Source: Microbacterium sp. SZ1 (lineage in GTDB: Bacteria; Actinomycetota; Actinomycetes; Actinomycetales; Microbacteriaceae). Taken from it: a stretch of 64,000 bases of DNA. The notes under the pieces were generated by a model. It was not told the DNA's origin. It made no database searches and saw only the letters and a list, made by a program, of their open reading frames with translations. Made by a program: the position numbers and the translations under genes. Positions 45,346 through 51,993 of this stretch are shown here, in pieces (position 1 is the first letter of the stretch; each line of letters starts with the position of its first letter). The stretch is from positions 62,001-126,000 of the forward strand of contig NZ_LPVV01000006.1 in assembly GCF_002362255.1 (NCBI RefSeq). The letters are read 5' to 3'.

Positions 45346-46320
45346 GTGGTGAACGGGGCGCCCGGTTCGGCGTGGGCGTCGCTGACCTCGGCCGGTGGGA
45401 TCGAGGAGGTCGTGGTCGCGGGAGCCCCTGCGCACGACGATCCGACTCGTCTGACCGAGGAGCACCTGTTCGACCTCGCCTCGCTGACCAAGATTTTCAC
45501 GACCGTGACGGCCCTGCGACTGGTCGACGACGGATCGATCGATCTCGACGGACCGGTCGTGTCTGTGCTTCCGGTCGGTTCGGGGCGCGACGCCGAGACG
45601 ATCACGCTGCGCCATCTGCTCACGCACACCTCGGGACTCCCCGCCGAGGGACGACTCTGGCGCACCGGAATGCGCGGGGAGCAACTGCGCGACGCGGTGC
45701 TCGGCTCGGCGCTGCTGAGTCGGCCAGGAGACACCCACCGGTACTCGGACCTAGGGTTCATCGCGATCGGTGAACTGCTGGAACGCGTCTCCGGCCGCCG
45801 GCTCGACGCGCTTGTCGGCGAGACCGCCGCGCGGATCGGTGCGGAGTGGCTGACCTGGACACCCGACGCCGCTCGTGCGGTGGCGACCGAGGTGCAACCC
45901 CACCGGGGTCTCGTGCGCGGAGAGGTGCACGACGAACTCGCTGCGGCCCTCGAACGCCCCGCCGGGCATGCCGGGCTCTTCGGTACCGTCCACGATGTGG
46001 CAGCGCTGGCCCGCGTCGTGCGCGACGACGGCGTGGGCGCGGGGGGCCGCGTCCTGTCTCCCGAATCCGCACGGCTGCTGAGAGAGCCCGTCGTGCAGGC
46101 CGACGGCTTCGAGCAGGCGGTGGGCCTGCGGGTTCGCGATGCGAACTGGATGGGACGGGCGGATGCCGTCGGCCACACCGGCTTCACCGGTACCGCCTTC
46201 GCGGTCTCGCCCCGCACCGGCGACTACGGAGTCCTCCTGCTCAACCGCGTGAACCCCACGCGGGAGGATGCCGACGCCAGCGCCGCGCGTCGATCGTTCT
46301 TCGCGTTCCTGGCGGCCTGA
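45346..46320 (+). CDS. Beta-lactamase-family serine hydrolase
   Basis: 324 aa. Active-site SxxK is SLTK (FDLASLTKIFTTV); the second motif YxN reads YSD (HRYSDLGFIAIGELL) and the third is GHTGFTG. No signal peptide or TM segment, so it is probably cytoplasmic. GTG start, 7 bp after the permease stop. B. subtilis has a beta-lactamase-like gene (ybbE) in its MurNAc operon; here a muropeptide amidase or esterase role is inferred only. Confidence 0.85.
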   Translation: MVNGAPGSAWASLTSAGGIEEVVVAGAPAHDDPTRLTEEHLFDLASLTKIFTTVTALRLVDDGSIDLDGPVVSVLPVGSGRDAETITLRHLLTHTSGLPAEGRLWRTGMRGEQLRDAVLGSALLSRPGDTHRYSDLGFIAIGELLERVSGRRLDALVGETAARIGAEWLTWTPDAARAVATEVQPHRGLVRGEVHDELAAALERPAGHAGLFGTVHDVAALARVVRDDGVGAGGRVLSPESARLLREPVVQADGFEQAVGLRVRDANWMGRADAVGHTGFTGTAFAVSPRTGDYGVLLLNRVNPTREDADASAARRSFFAFLAA

Positions 46321-46325
46321 CGCAC

Positions 46326-46364
46326 GAGAAGGGCGGGAACCGTCATCCGGTTCCCGCCCTTCTC
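46326..46364. terminator. Bidirectional terminator
   Basis: Perfect 16-bp stem GAGAAGGGCGGGAACC with a 7-nt loop, between convergent stops at 46320 and 46379. Confidence 0.85.
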
Positions 46365-46378
46365 CGTGCTCGGAGCGC

Positions 46379-46552
46379 TCAGTTCTTGAACGCGTCCTTG
46401 ACGTTCTCGCCGGCCTTCTTGGCGTCGGCCTTGATCTGGTCGGCCTTGCCCTCGGCCTCGAGCTTGTCGTTGTCGGTCAGCTTGCCGACGGTCTCCTTCG
46501 CCTTGCCGGCGATGTCCTGAGCGGCGTTCTTGATCTTGTCGTCGAGTCCCAT
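46379..46552 (-). CDS. CsbD-family stress protein
   Basis: 57 aa: MGLDDKIKNAAQDIAGKAKET, then a Lys/Glu-rich helical remainder ending VKDAFKN. Length, composition and the AGKAKE motif match CsbD-like general-stress proteins. GAAGGGA precedes the ATG. It neighbours the Asp23/AmaP operon, another stress locus, but has a separate hairpin between them. Confidence 0.85.
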   Translation of the reverse strand: MGLDDKIKNAAQDIAGKAKETVGKLTDNDKLEAEGKADQIKADAKKAGENVKDAFKN

Positions 46553-46604
46553 GATGTGTCCCTTCGTGGTGGTGGATCGTGACGGCGAGATGCTCTCTCG
46601 CCGC

Positions 46605-46637
46605 CTTATCGTCGGCCTGTGAGCACCCGACGATAAG
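46605..46637. terminator. Hairpin between amaP-like gene and csbD-like gene
   Basis: Perfect 11-bp inverted repeat CTTATCGTCGG/CCGACGATAAG with an 11-nt loop, 26 bp beyond the stop at 46664 and upstream of the CsbD start. Acts as terminator or operator; which one is unclear. Confidence 0.55.
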
Positions 46638-46663
46638 TCTGTGAATGCGCGTCAGCCCTCGGA

Positions 46664-47278
46664 TCAGGACAGTCGGCGCTGGTCGTGGGCGAGCCGCGCG
46701 CGGAGTCCGGTGTGGATCGACACGTAGGTGGCCGTCTCGCGCCCGGTGAGAGTGGCGAGGTTGGTCAGCAGTCGGTCGAGGTGGTCGACGAGGTCGCGGG
46801 GGTCGGTGTTCTGCCGAGGCGTGACCGCGACGTGCAGCACCGGCTCGCGGAGGATGTCGTTCGCCGTGACGCTCGTCGACAGGATCTCGTCGCGATTCGC
46901 GAGCGAGTTCTTGACGGCATCCGACACGAACGACTCGGTCACGGTCACGCGCCCCAGCGGGTTCTGCGACCCCGAGGAGCGCAGCGCGGTCTTCGAGCGG
47001 CGACCGGCGACACTGGTGAGCGCGAGGATCAGCAGCACGATCACGACGACGATGGCGGCGACGGCGCCGATCGCGACCCAGGAGGCGCTGCTCCCGGCGA
47101 TGGTCGTCGCGGCGAGCGCCTGGTCGAGCCACGACTCGGAGTTCTTGGCGGCCTCGGTCCAGATGTCGGAGGCCGTCGGCCAGCTCATGATGGCGACGCC
47201 CACGGCACCGAGCGCCAGGAACAGGAGGCCGATGAGGAACAGCAGGATGCGGTTCAGCACACGATTCGTGTTGTTCAC
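46664..47278 (-). CDS. AmaP-like membrane anchor of Asp23
   Basis: 204 aa, two TM segments (RILLFLIGLLFLALGAVGVAIM; SWVAIGAVAAIVVVIVLLILALTSV) and a C-terminal alpha/beta domain (LRSSGSQNPLGRVTVTESFVSDAV...VLHVAVTPR). The two-TM layout matches AmaP, which holds Asp23 at the membrane in Staphylococcus. It is the last gene of the operon, coupled to the DUF6286 gene by overlap. Confidence 0.72.
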   Translation of the reverse strand: MNNTNRVLNRILLFLIGLLFLALGAVGVAIMSWPTASDIWTEAAKNSESWLDQALAATTIAGSSASWVAIGAVAAIVVVIVLLILALTSVAGRRSKTALRSSGSQNPLGRVTVTESFVSDAVKNSLANRDEILSTSVTANDILREPVLHVAVTPRQNTDPRDLVDHLDRLLTNLATLTGRETATYVSIHTGLRARLAHDQRRLS

Positions 47279-47859
47279 AGCTCGTCATCCTCCTGAGTCG
47301 GGCGTTCGATGCGCACGCGGGTGCGGACGCTGCGGGTGAGACGGTAGGTCTCGAGTTCGGCCTCGGCAGCCGCCTGCACGGCTGCCTTGTCGACGGGGAT
47401 GCCGACGCCCGGCCGCACGGTGACGTCGACGCTGCGGTGTCCGACGCCGACGGTGATGTCATCGCGGGCGAGCCCGGCCTCCTCGGCGAGGTGCTGGGCG
47501 AGAGCGCTCGCGATCACGCCGTTGTCGACGACCACGGCCCGGTCGCCCGCGTCGATCGTGTGACGGGAGAGCCTGCCCGGCGTCACGGCCAGCCACAGGA
47601 AGACGAGACCGATGATCGCGAGCACGACGCTGCCGGCGATGACGAGGCCGGCGGGCTGGGCCGTCGGCAGTCCGATGAGCCACCCCGCCGCCGCGGCCGG
47701 ACCGAGCAGGAGCGCGGGCTGGGCCAGGAGGCTCAGCACGATCTCGAGACCGATGTAGGCCAGGGCGAGGATGAGGAGGATGACCGCGACGAACATCGCG
47801 ACGGTGCGCGGTGAGTGGGTCTCGCGTCGTACGACGCGACGCAGTGCCGGGCTGGTCAT
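47275..47859 (-). CDS. DUF6286-like membrane protein
   Basis: 194 aa. Two TM segments (TVAMFVAVILLILALAYIGLEIVLSLL; GLVIAGSVVLAIIGLVFLWLAV) and a C-terminal Asp23-like domain (GDRAVVVDNGVIASALAQHLAEEAGLARDDITVGVGHRSVDVTVRP). Typical of actinobacterial Asp23 operons. Overlaps both neighbours by 4 bp. Confidence 0.75.
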   Translation of the reverse strand: MTSPALRRVVRRETHSPRTVAMFVAVILLILALAYIGLEIVLSLLAQPALLLGPAAAAGWLIGLPTAQPAGLVIAGSVVLAIIGLVFLWLAVTPGRLSRHTIDAGDRAVVVDNGVIASALAQHLAEEAGLARDDITVGVGHRSVDVTVRPGVGIPVDKAAVQAAAEAELETYRLTRSVRTRVRIERPTQEDDEL

Positions 47860-48251
47860 CGCACTCGTCTCCTCTCGGGGATGGTCGCTCCGGTGATGGT
47901 CAGCGCGATCCGGCTGACCTCGCGCCCGAGGATGCCGGTGAGGCGGTGCTGCAGCTGCTCCTGCAGCTCTCTGGCGCGGTCGAGGACGGGGGTGGTCTGG
48001 GAGATCGCGACGGTGTCGTCGAGATCGGGGACGGGGAGCGGGCTGGAGATGCGGAGGGAGATCCCCGCGGCCCGCTCGATGACATCGGCCTTCACATCAC
48101 CGCGGGAGACGCCGATCATCGACGCGGAGGCCTGCTCCACGACGGTGCGATACGCGCGTTCCCGCACGGTGACGCGGCCGGAGACGGCCTCCCCGCCGGT
48201 GGCCGGCCCCGAGGGGCCGCCACCGGCGATGACGTTCTGGTCGACGCTCAT
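47856..48251 (-). CDS. Asp23/Gls24-family protein, second copy
   Basis: 131 aa from ATG 48251. GRVTVRERAYRTVVEQASASMIGVSRGDVKADVIERAAGISLRIS...LQEQLQHRLTGILGREVSRIALTITGA keeps the Asp23 alpha/beta order. No TM. Overlaps the stop of the DUF2273-like gene (ATGA). Confidence 0.78.
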   Translation of the reverse strand: MSVDQNVIAGGGPSGPATGGEAVSGRVTVRERAYRTVVEQASASMIGVSRGDVKADVIERAAGISLRISSPLPVPDLDDTVAISQTTPVLDRARELQEQLQHRLTGILGREVSRIALTITGATIPERRRVR

Positions 48252-48439
48252 CAGGAGGTTCGCCGCCCCGTGAAGACGTCGGCGAGGCTGCGGACGTCGA
48301 GCTTGCCGGAGACGATGCGCCCCACGAGCGCGCCGATGCCGGCGAGGACGGCCACAAGGAGGAATCCCCAGAAGCCGAACGCCAGCGCGGCGAGCGCGAG
48401 GAGGGCACCGATCAGGGCGCCGGTGGACGTGGGGCTCAT
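48251..48439 (-). CDS. DUF2273-like small membrane protein
   Basis: 62 aa, about two hydrophobic stretches (ALIGALLALAALAFGFWGFLLVAVLAGIGALVGRIVSG) and a charged C-terminal KLDVRSLADVFTGRR. Small proteins of this kind accompany Asp23 genes in Firmicutes and Actinobacteria. Confidence 0.75.
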   Translation of the reverse strand: MSPTSTGALIGALLALAALAFGFWGFLLVAVLAGIGALVGRIVSGKLDVRSLADVFTGRRTS

Positions 48440-48954
48440 GAGACGCGCGACTCCTCATTCTCGGTGCTGTCGTCGCCGGGCACGTGCACGTCGTTGACCT
48501 CGACGTTGACCTCGACGACCTCGAGACCGACGAGGCGGGTGATCGCACCCGCGACAGCGGCGCGGACGTTGTTCGCGACCTCCTGGATGGGGGCCGGGTA
48601 CTCGACGACGATGGTGATGTCAGCGGCGGCCTGGGTCTCCCCGACCTCGACCTTCACGCCCTGCGCGAGGTCGGTCGCGTTGATCACGTCGCGGATCGCG
48701 CCGAACGCGCGGGCTCCGCCGCCGCCGAGCGCGTACACACCGGGGATCTCACGGGCTGCGATACCGGCGACCTTCGCGACGACGCCGTCGGCGATCGTCG
48801 TGGTGCCCGCGGCGTTGACGTCGGCGGGGACTCGGGACGTCGAGAACGACGACGAGCGGTCGACGCGCGGCGCGGGGGTGACCGCGGCGGTGGTGTCAGC
48901 CAGCTCCTTCTCGGCGGGGCTGGTGGAGGTGTTCTTCTGGTCCTGCGTTGCCAT
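48436..48954 (-). CDS. Asp23/Gls24-family envelope stress protein
   Basis: 172 aa. A ~50-residue disordered head, then the full domain: TTIADGVVAKVAGIAAREIPGVYALGGGGARAFGAI...GVKVEVGETQAAADITIVVEYPAPIQEVANNVRAAVAGAITRLVGLEVVEVNVEVNDVHVPG. First gene of the five-gene operon. An ECF-like promoter element lies upstream. Confidence 0.93.
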   Translation of the reverse strand: MATQDQKNTSTSPAEKELADTTAAVTPAPRVDRSSSFSTSRVPADVNAAGTTTIADGVVAKVAGIAAREIPGVYALGGGGARAFGAIRDVINATDLAQGVKVEVGETQAAADITIVVEYPAPIQEVANNVRAAVAGAITRLVGLEVVEVNVEVNDVHVPGDDSTENEESRVS

Positions 48955-49030
48955 GACGAGTCCTATCTGTATCGACGGCCGGCCGATCCCCGAGGGTGTC
49001 GCCGGGAGCGTGTGTGTCGCTCATAGATAG

Positions 49031-49060
49031 GACGCACGAGGTGCGCGATTCGTCACAAAG
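49031..49060 (-). promoter_or_regulatory. Candidate ECF promoter of the Asp23 operon
   Basis: Minus strand reads CTTTGTGACG (49051-49060), 14 bp, TGCGTC (49031-49036), CTA. Identical boxes and spacing to the element before the sigma-factor operon (24244-24273). The leader would be ~70 nt. Confidence 0.62.
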
Positions 49061-49346
49061 AAGTTCGACGAATGTCGAGAAAGTGCAGAGAAGTTCGCGG
49101 AAGGATGCCACGGGCTATTCGGCCTGGGCGGTCCATGCTCAGAAGAGCCTTGGACAGGACACCGGCCGCTCCCTCGGAGCAGACCCGCGTGCCGGAGCGT
49201 CCGGCGTCGATCCGGCGGCCGCAAGGCGTGTCAGCGGCGAGACGTGCCAGCCGATAAGCGCGGCAGTTTTCGCAGTGATCCACTCCTTCGGTTCAGGCAT
49301 CGGCAGCTCCTTCCCGTCGGATCACGGGGCGGGATACGCTGTCCGC
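49059..49346. other. Non-coding gap with a 30-bp-spaced direct repeat
   Basis: AGAAGTTCG occurs at 49059-49067 and again at 49089-49097, exactly 30 bp apart, just upstream of the Asp23 promoter element. The remaining ~250 bp has no convincing gene: an open frame through it continues into the 49347 gene but lacks a ribosome site and recognisable sequence. Confidence 0.4.
49335..49340 (+). promoter_or_regulatory. -10 box, leaderless
   Basis: TACGCT followed by six bases and ATG 49347. The paralogous gene at 49721 has the same hexamer at the same distance (49709-49714). Confidence 0.55.
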
Positions 49347-49673
49347 ATGTCCGGCCAGAACGACGACGACGTGCGCCAGCTGCGCCAGCGCATGGGTGAA
49401 CCCGCGGCTGAGCCGACCCCTTCGCTGATCCAGCAGCGGATGGCGCTCGATCGACAGAGGAACCTGGCGATCATCTTCTTGATCGTGTTCGGGTTCAACG
49501 CGGCGTGGTGGTTGGCGAGAGGAACTCTTGACAACGGCGGGGTGATCTCCTGGATCTTGGCCAGTCTGTTCGTGATCGTTGTGGCGATGAGCGTTCACTC
49601 ATTGTTGAGTGCTCGCAGGAAGCTCCGGGCATTCGAGGCTGAGCACGGCCCGGGCGCCGGAAAGCGGTCGTAG
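49347..49673 (+). CDS. Small two-TM membrane protein, paralog A
   Basis: 108 aa: MSGQNDDDVRQLRQRMGEP, then PSLIQQRMALDRQRNLAIIFLIVFGFNAAWWL, a second TM (ISWILASLFVIVVAMSVHSLL) and a basic tail FEAEHGPGAGKRS. Resembles its neighbour at 49721 in the PSLxQQRMALxRxRN head and the FExxHGxxAGKxS tail. No family recognised. Confidence 0.68.
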   Translation: MSGQNDDDVRQLRQRMGEPAAEPTPSLIQQRMALDRQRNLAIIFLIVFGFNAAWWLARGTLDNGGVISWILASLFVIVVAMSVHSLLSARRKLRAFEAEHGPGAGKRS

Positions 49674-49720
49674 CGCGGCATTCACGTCTCGTCCCCCTGC
49701 TCTGCCAGTACGCTCTGCCC

Positions 49721-49996
49721 ATGAGCGAACCCGATGCCGAGCCGTCCCTCGTCCAACAGCGCATGGCTCTGCAGCGTCGGCGGAACTTCGCTATCTACAC
49801 GATCGGCTCCTCGATCGTTCTCGGAGCCATCTGCGTCACGCTGTTCTTCACGAGTGGCGGTGATGTGAGGGGATGGATTGCTGCGGCGTTGTTCGCCGTT
49901 GGCCTCGGACTCGGCATACGGGATCTTCTCCGGGCCAACGCTGCCACAGGCGAGTTCGAGAGCAGGCACGGCAAGGACGCTGGCAAACAGTCGTAG
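49721..49996 (+). CDS. Small two-TM membrane protein, paralog B
   Basis: 91 aa: MSEPDAEPSLVQQRMALQRRRNFAIYTIGSSIVLGAICVTLFF, second TM WIAAALFAVGLGLGIRDLL, tail FESRHGKDAGKQS. A shorter duplicate of the preceding gene with its own leaderless promoter (TACGCT-N6-ATG). Function unknown. Confidence 0.68.
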   Translation: MSEPDAEPSLVQQRMALQRRRNFAIYTIGSSIVLGAICVTLFFTSGGDVRGWIAAALFAVGLGLGIRDLLRANAATGEFESRHGKDAGKQS

Positions 49997-50080
49997 CGCG
50001 TCGCTCGGCTGGACGCGGTGGGGTTGTCCGTCGCTGCGGTCGCGAGCGTCGTGCTTCTCCGCGCCACTCTCGCGAGGCTC

Positions 50081-50100
50081 GGCGCGCCACTAGGCGCGCC
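50081..50100 (+). terminator. GC hairpin of paired GGCGCGCC palindromes
   Basis: GGCGCGCC-ACTA-GGCGCGCC; each half is itself palindromic and the two pair as an 8-bp stem. 85 bp after paralog B; no T tract. Confidence 0.35.
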
Positions 50101-50116
50101 TCAGGAACGCGAAAGA

Positions 50117-50153
50117 GCCCCTGACGCTGTGTGAAGAACGCTGAGTCAGGGGC
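50117..50153 (-). terminator. Hairpin terminator after tRNA-Tyr
   Basis: 9-bp perfect stem GCCCCTGAC/GTCAGGGGC with a 19-nt loop, 14 bp from the tRNA 3' end; minus strand continues TCTTTCG. Confidence 0.65.
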
Positions 50154-50166
50154 CAAATCGAAGTGG

Positions 50167-50248
50167 TGGCGAGTGAGGGATTCGAACCCCCGAATGCAGT
50201 GCAGTCTGATTTACAGTCAGATCCCTTTGGCCGCTTGGGTAACTCGCC
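50167..50248 (-). tRNA. tRNA-Tyr (GUA)
   Basis: 82-nt class II tRNA with long variable arm. Acceptor GGCGAGT/ACTCGCC, discriminator A. Anticodon stem TCTGA/TCAGA encloses CTGTAAA, anticodon GTA. T arm GGTTCGAATCC. Confidence 0.93.
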
Positions 50249-50334
50249 GTTGCGCGCCCGTCCGACTTCGACAGCCAACCGGGGGCACGAGTCATAATCA
50301 TACCCGGATGCGGCGGGCCGGAGAAATCGAGCGG

Positions 50335-51258
50335 TCAGCTGCCGTGCACGCCCTTCTCCCCCTCGCGCAGCGACTCCGGCGTGCGCAGCAGACCGCCCTC
50401 GGCGCGGACGGTCGCAGCGGCGACATCCATCGCCCGCTCGAGCAGTGCGACCCAGCCCTCTCGGTCGGTCGGGGTCCCGTCGACCAGCCCGGCCGCCACG
50501 GCGGCGAGCGTCGCGTCGCCGGCGCCGACGGTGTCGACCACCCGCCCCGGGAGTGACGAGATCGGCGCGTGCACGGCCCCGGCACCCGATTCCAACGTCG
50601 CGCCGTCGGCGCCGGCTGTGGCGAGCACGGCGCCGACGCCGAACCCCCGCAGGCGTTCTCGGAGCGCATCCAGGTCGCCGTCGTAGAGCAGCCCGGCGTC
50701 GTCACCGCCGACCTTCACGATCTCGGCATCCGCGGCCAGCCGCTCGAAGCCGCGGACGAACTCGGCGCGGTCGCTGAGCATGCCCGACCGCGGGTTCGGA
50801 TCGATCGCGAGACGCGCCCCGGCGACGGCATCCGCCAGCGCATCCACCTCGGCCGGCACGTCGAAGGGGAAGCAGCTCACGGCGACGAGCGCGGCATCCG
50901 CGATAGCCTCCTTCGCATCGGGCGAATAGCGGATGCTGCGCCGCTGCGCCGCCTCATTGAACAGGTAGACGGGCTCACCGTTGGCCGCCCGCTGCACGAT
51001 CGCGCGCGACGAACCGAGCGGGGCCTCGCTCTCGATCAGACGCACGTCGTGATCGCCGAGGTACTCGCGGATGTGCGCGCCCGCCTCGTCGTCGCCCACC
51101 ATGGCGATGAGCGTCGTCGGAACCCCCAGCCGCCGCAGGCCGACGGCCACGTTCAGGGCGGCGCCGCCCACCAGTTCGCGGACGCCACCGGCATCCCGGA
51201 TCTCGTCGATGAGAGCGTCGCCGATCACGACGACGGACGCGGAGGAATCAGTGCTCAT
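50335..51258 (-). CDS. PfkB-family carbohydrate kinase (fructokinase-like)
   Basis: 307 aa. Signature 1 GGAALNVAVGLRRLGVPTTLIAMVGDDEAG and signature 2 VVDTVGAGDATLAAVAAGL with the catalytic Asp in GAGDA; DPNPRSGM is the fructokinase-type DxNxR segment. The start is ATG 51258 (MSTDSSASVVVIGDALIDE); TAGTGT ends seven bases upstream, so probably leaderless. It stands alone, with no transporter, so the sugar is uncertain. Confidence 0.9.
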   Translation of the reverse strand: MSTDSSASVVVIGDALIDEIRDAGGVRELVGGAALNVAVGLRRLGVPTTLIAMVGDDEAGAHIREYLGDHDVRLIESEAPLGSSRAIVQRAANGEPVYLFNEAAQRRSIRYSPDAKEAIADAALVAVSCFPFDVPAEVDALADAVAGARLAIDPNPRSGMLSDRAEFVRGFERLAADAEIVKVGGDDAGLLYDGDLDALRERLRGFGVGAVLATAGADGATLESGAGAVHAPISSLPGRVVDTVGAGDATLAAVAAGLVDGTPTDREGWVALLERAMDVAAATVRAEGGLLRTPESLREGEKGVHGS

Positions 51259-51341
51259 TCCGCCGACACTACCGGTCACCACCCGCCTCGTGCGGCGGCA
51301 TGTCGCCTTGCCCGCGAGACCCGGGGCGATACGGTGAGCGC

Positions 51342-51929
51342 ATGAACGGACGACTCGCCGCCGGAGCGGCTGCCCTGGTGCTCCTCGTCGCGCTCACCGG
51401 CTGTGGGGGCGACACGTCCGGCGAGTCGGACGCGAAACCCTCGCCGTCGGCATCCAGTGCGTCGCCCGACGAGACTGCCTCCCCCACACCCACGCCGACC
51501 CCGACGGCCGACGCCGTCGAGCTGCCGACGGACTGCCGCGCGATCCTCTCCGAGGACGTGCTCTCGCAGCTGGGCGAGACGCCGTTGAACGATGCCGCGT
51601 TCGGCCCGTCCGGCGTCGGCGAGGACGGCACGCTGACCTGCATCTGGCGCGACCCGCGCGCCGACACCAGCGGCCTCGTCACCACTGTCTCGCGCATGAA
51701 CCGCGGACCGGCACTCGACATGCTCAACGCGCTCGTCACGAACGAGGGCTTCTCGTGCTTCACCCCCGACGGCGGCACGCGCTGCGAGAAGACGTGGCAG
51801 AACGAGCAGTACCCCGTGACCGACGGTCGCACGCTGTTCTGGTGCGACGACATCCTCATCGACACCCGGTACTCGAACCTCGCGCCGACCGGCTACACCT
51901 CGAGCATCATCGCGCACCTCTTCGACTGA
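51342..51929 (+). CDS. Hypothetical lipoprotein
   Basis: 195 aa. Signal ALVLLVALTGCGG with lipobox LTGC, then a Ser/Pro/Thr linker (SASSASPDETASPTPTPTPTAD) and a ~140-residue domain with four cysteines (TDCRAIL, TCIWRD, FSCFTPD/TRCEK, FWCDD). TACGGT ends six bases before the ATG. Resembles small surface lipoproteins of Actinobacteria of unknown role. Confidence 0.8.
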   Translation: MNGRLAAGAAALVLLVALTGCGGDTSGESDAKPSPSASSASPDETASPTPTPTPTADAVELPTDCRAILSEDVLSQLGETPLNDAAFGPSGVGEDGTLTCIWRDPRADTSGLVTTVSRMNRGPALDMLNALVTNEGFSCFTPDGGTRCEKTWQNEQYPVTDGRTLFWCDDILIDTRYSNLAPTGYTSSIIAHLFD

Positions 51930-51944
51930 AACGCCCAACTGCAC

Positions 51945-51980
51945 GAAGAAGGCCCCGGGCTGATGCCCGGGGCCTTCTTC
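51945..51980. terminator. Bidirectional terminator at end of rpoBC
   Basis: Perfect 16-bp stem GAAGAAGGCCCCGGGC with a TGAT loop, between convergent stops at 51929 and 51994. Confidence 0.88.
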
Positions 51981-51993
51981 GTCACTCAGTACC

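Noticed and set aside
48996..49346. N-terminal extension of the 49347 gene
   Set aside because: The frame is open upstream but overlaps the Asp23 promoter region, has no ribosome site and no sequence-like composition; a leaderless promoter sits right before ATG 49347.
50081..50100. GGCGCGCC pair as a recombination or attachment site next to tRNA-Tyr
   Set aside because: tRNA genes are common integration sites, but no integrase, no duplicated tRNA end and no composition change is seen nearby.
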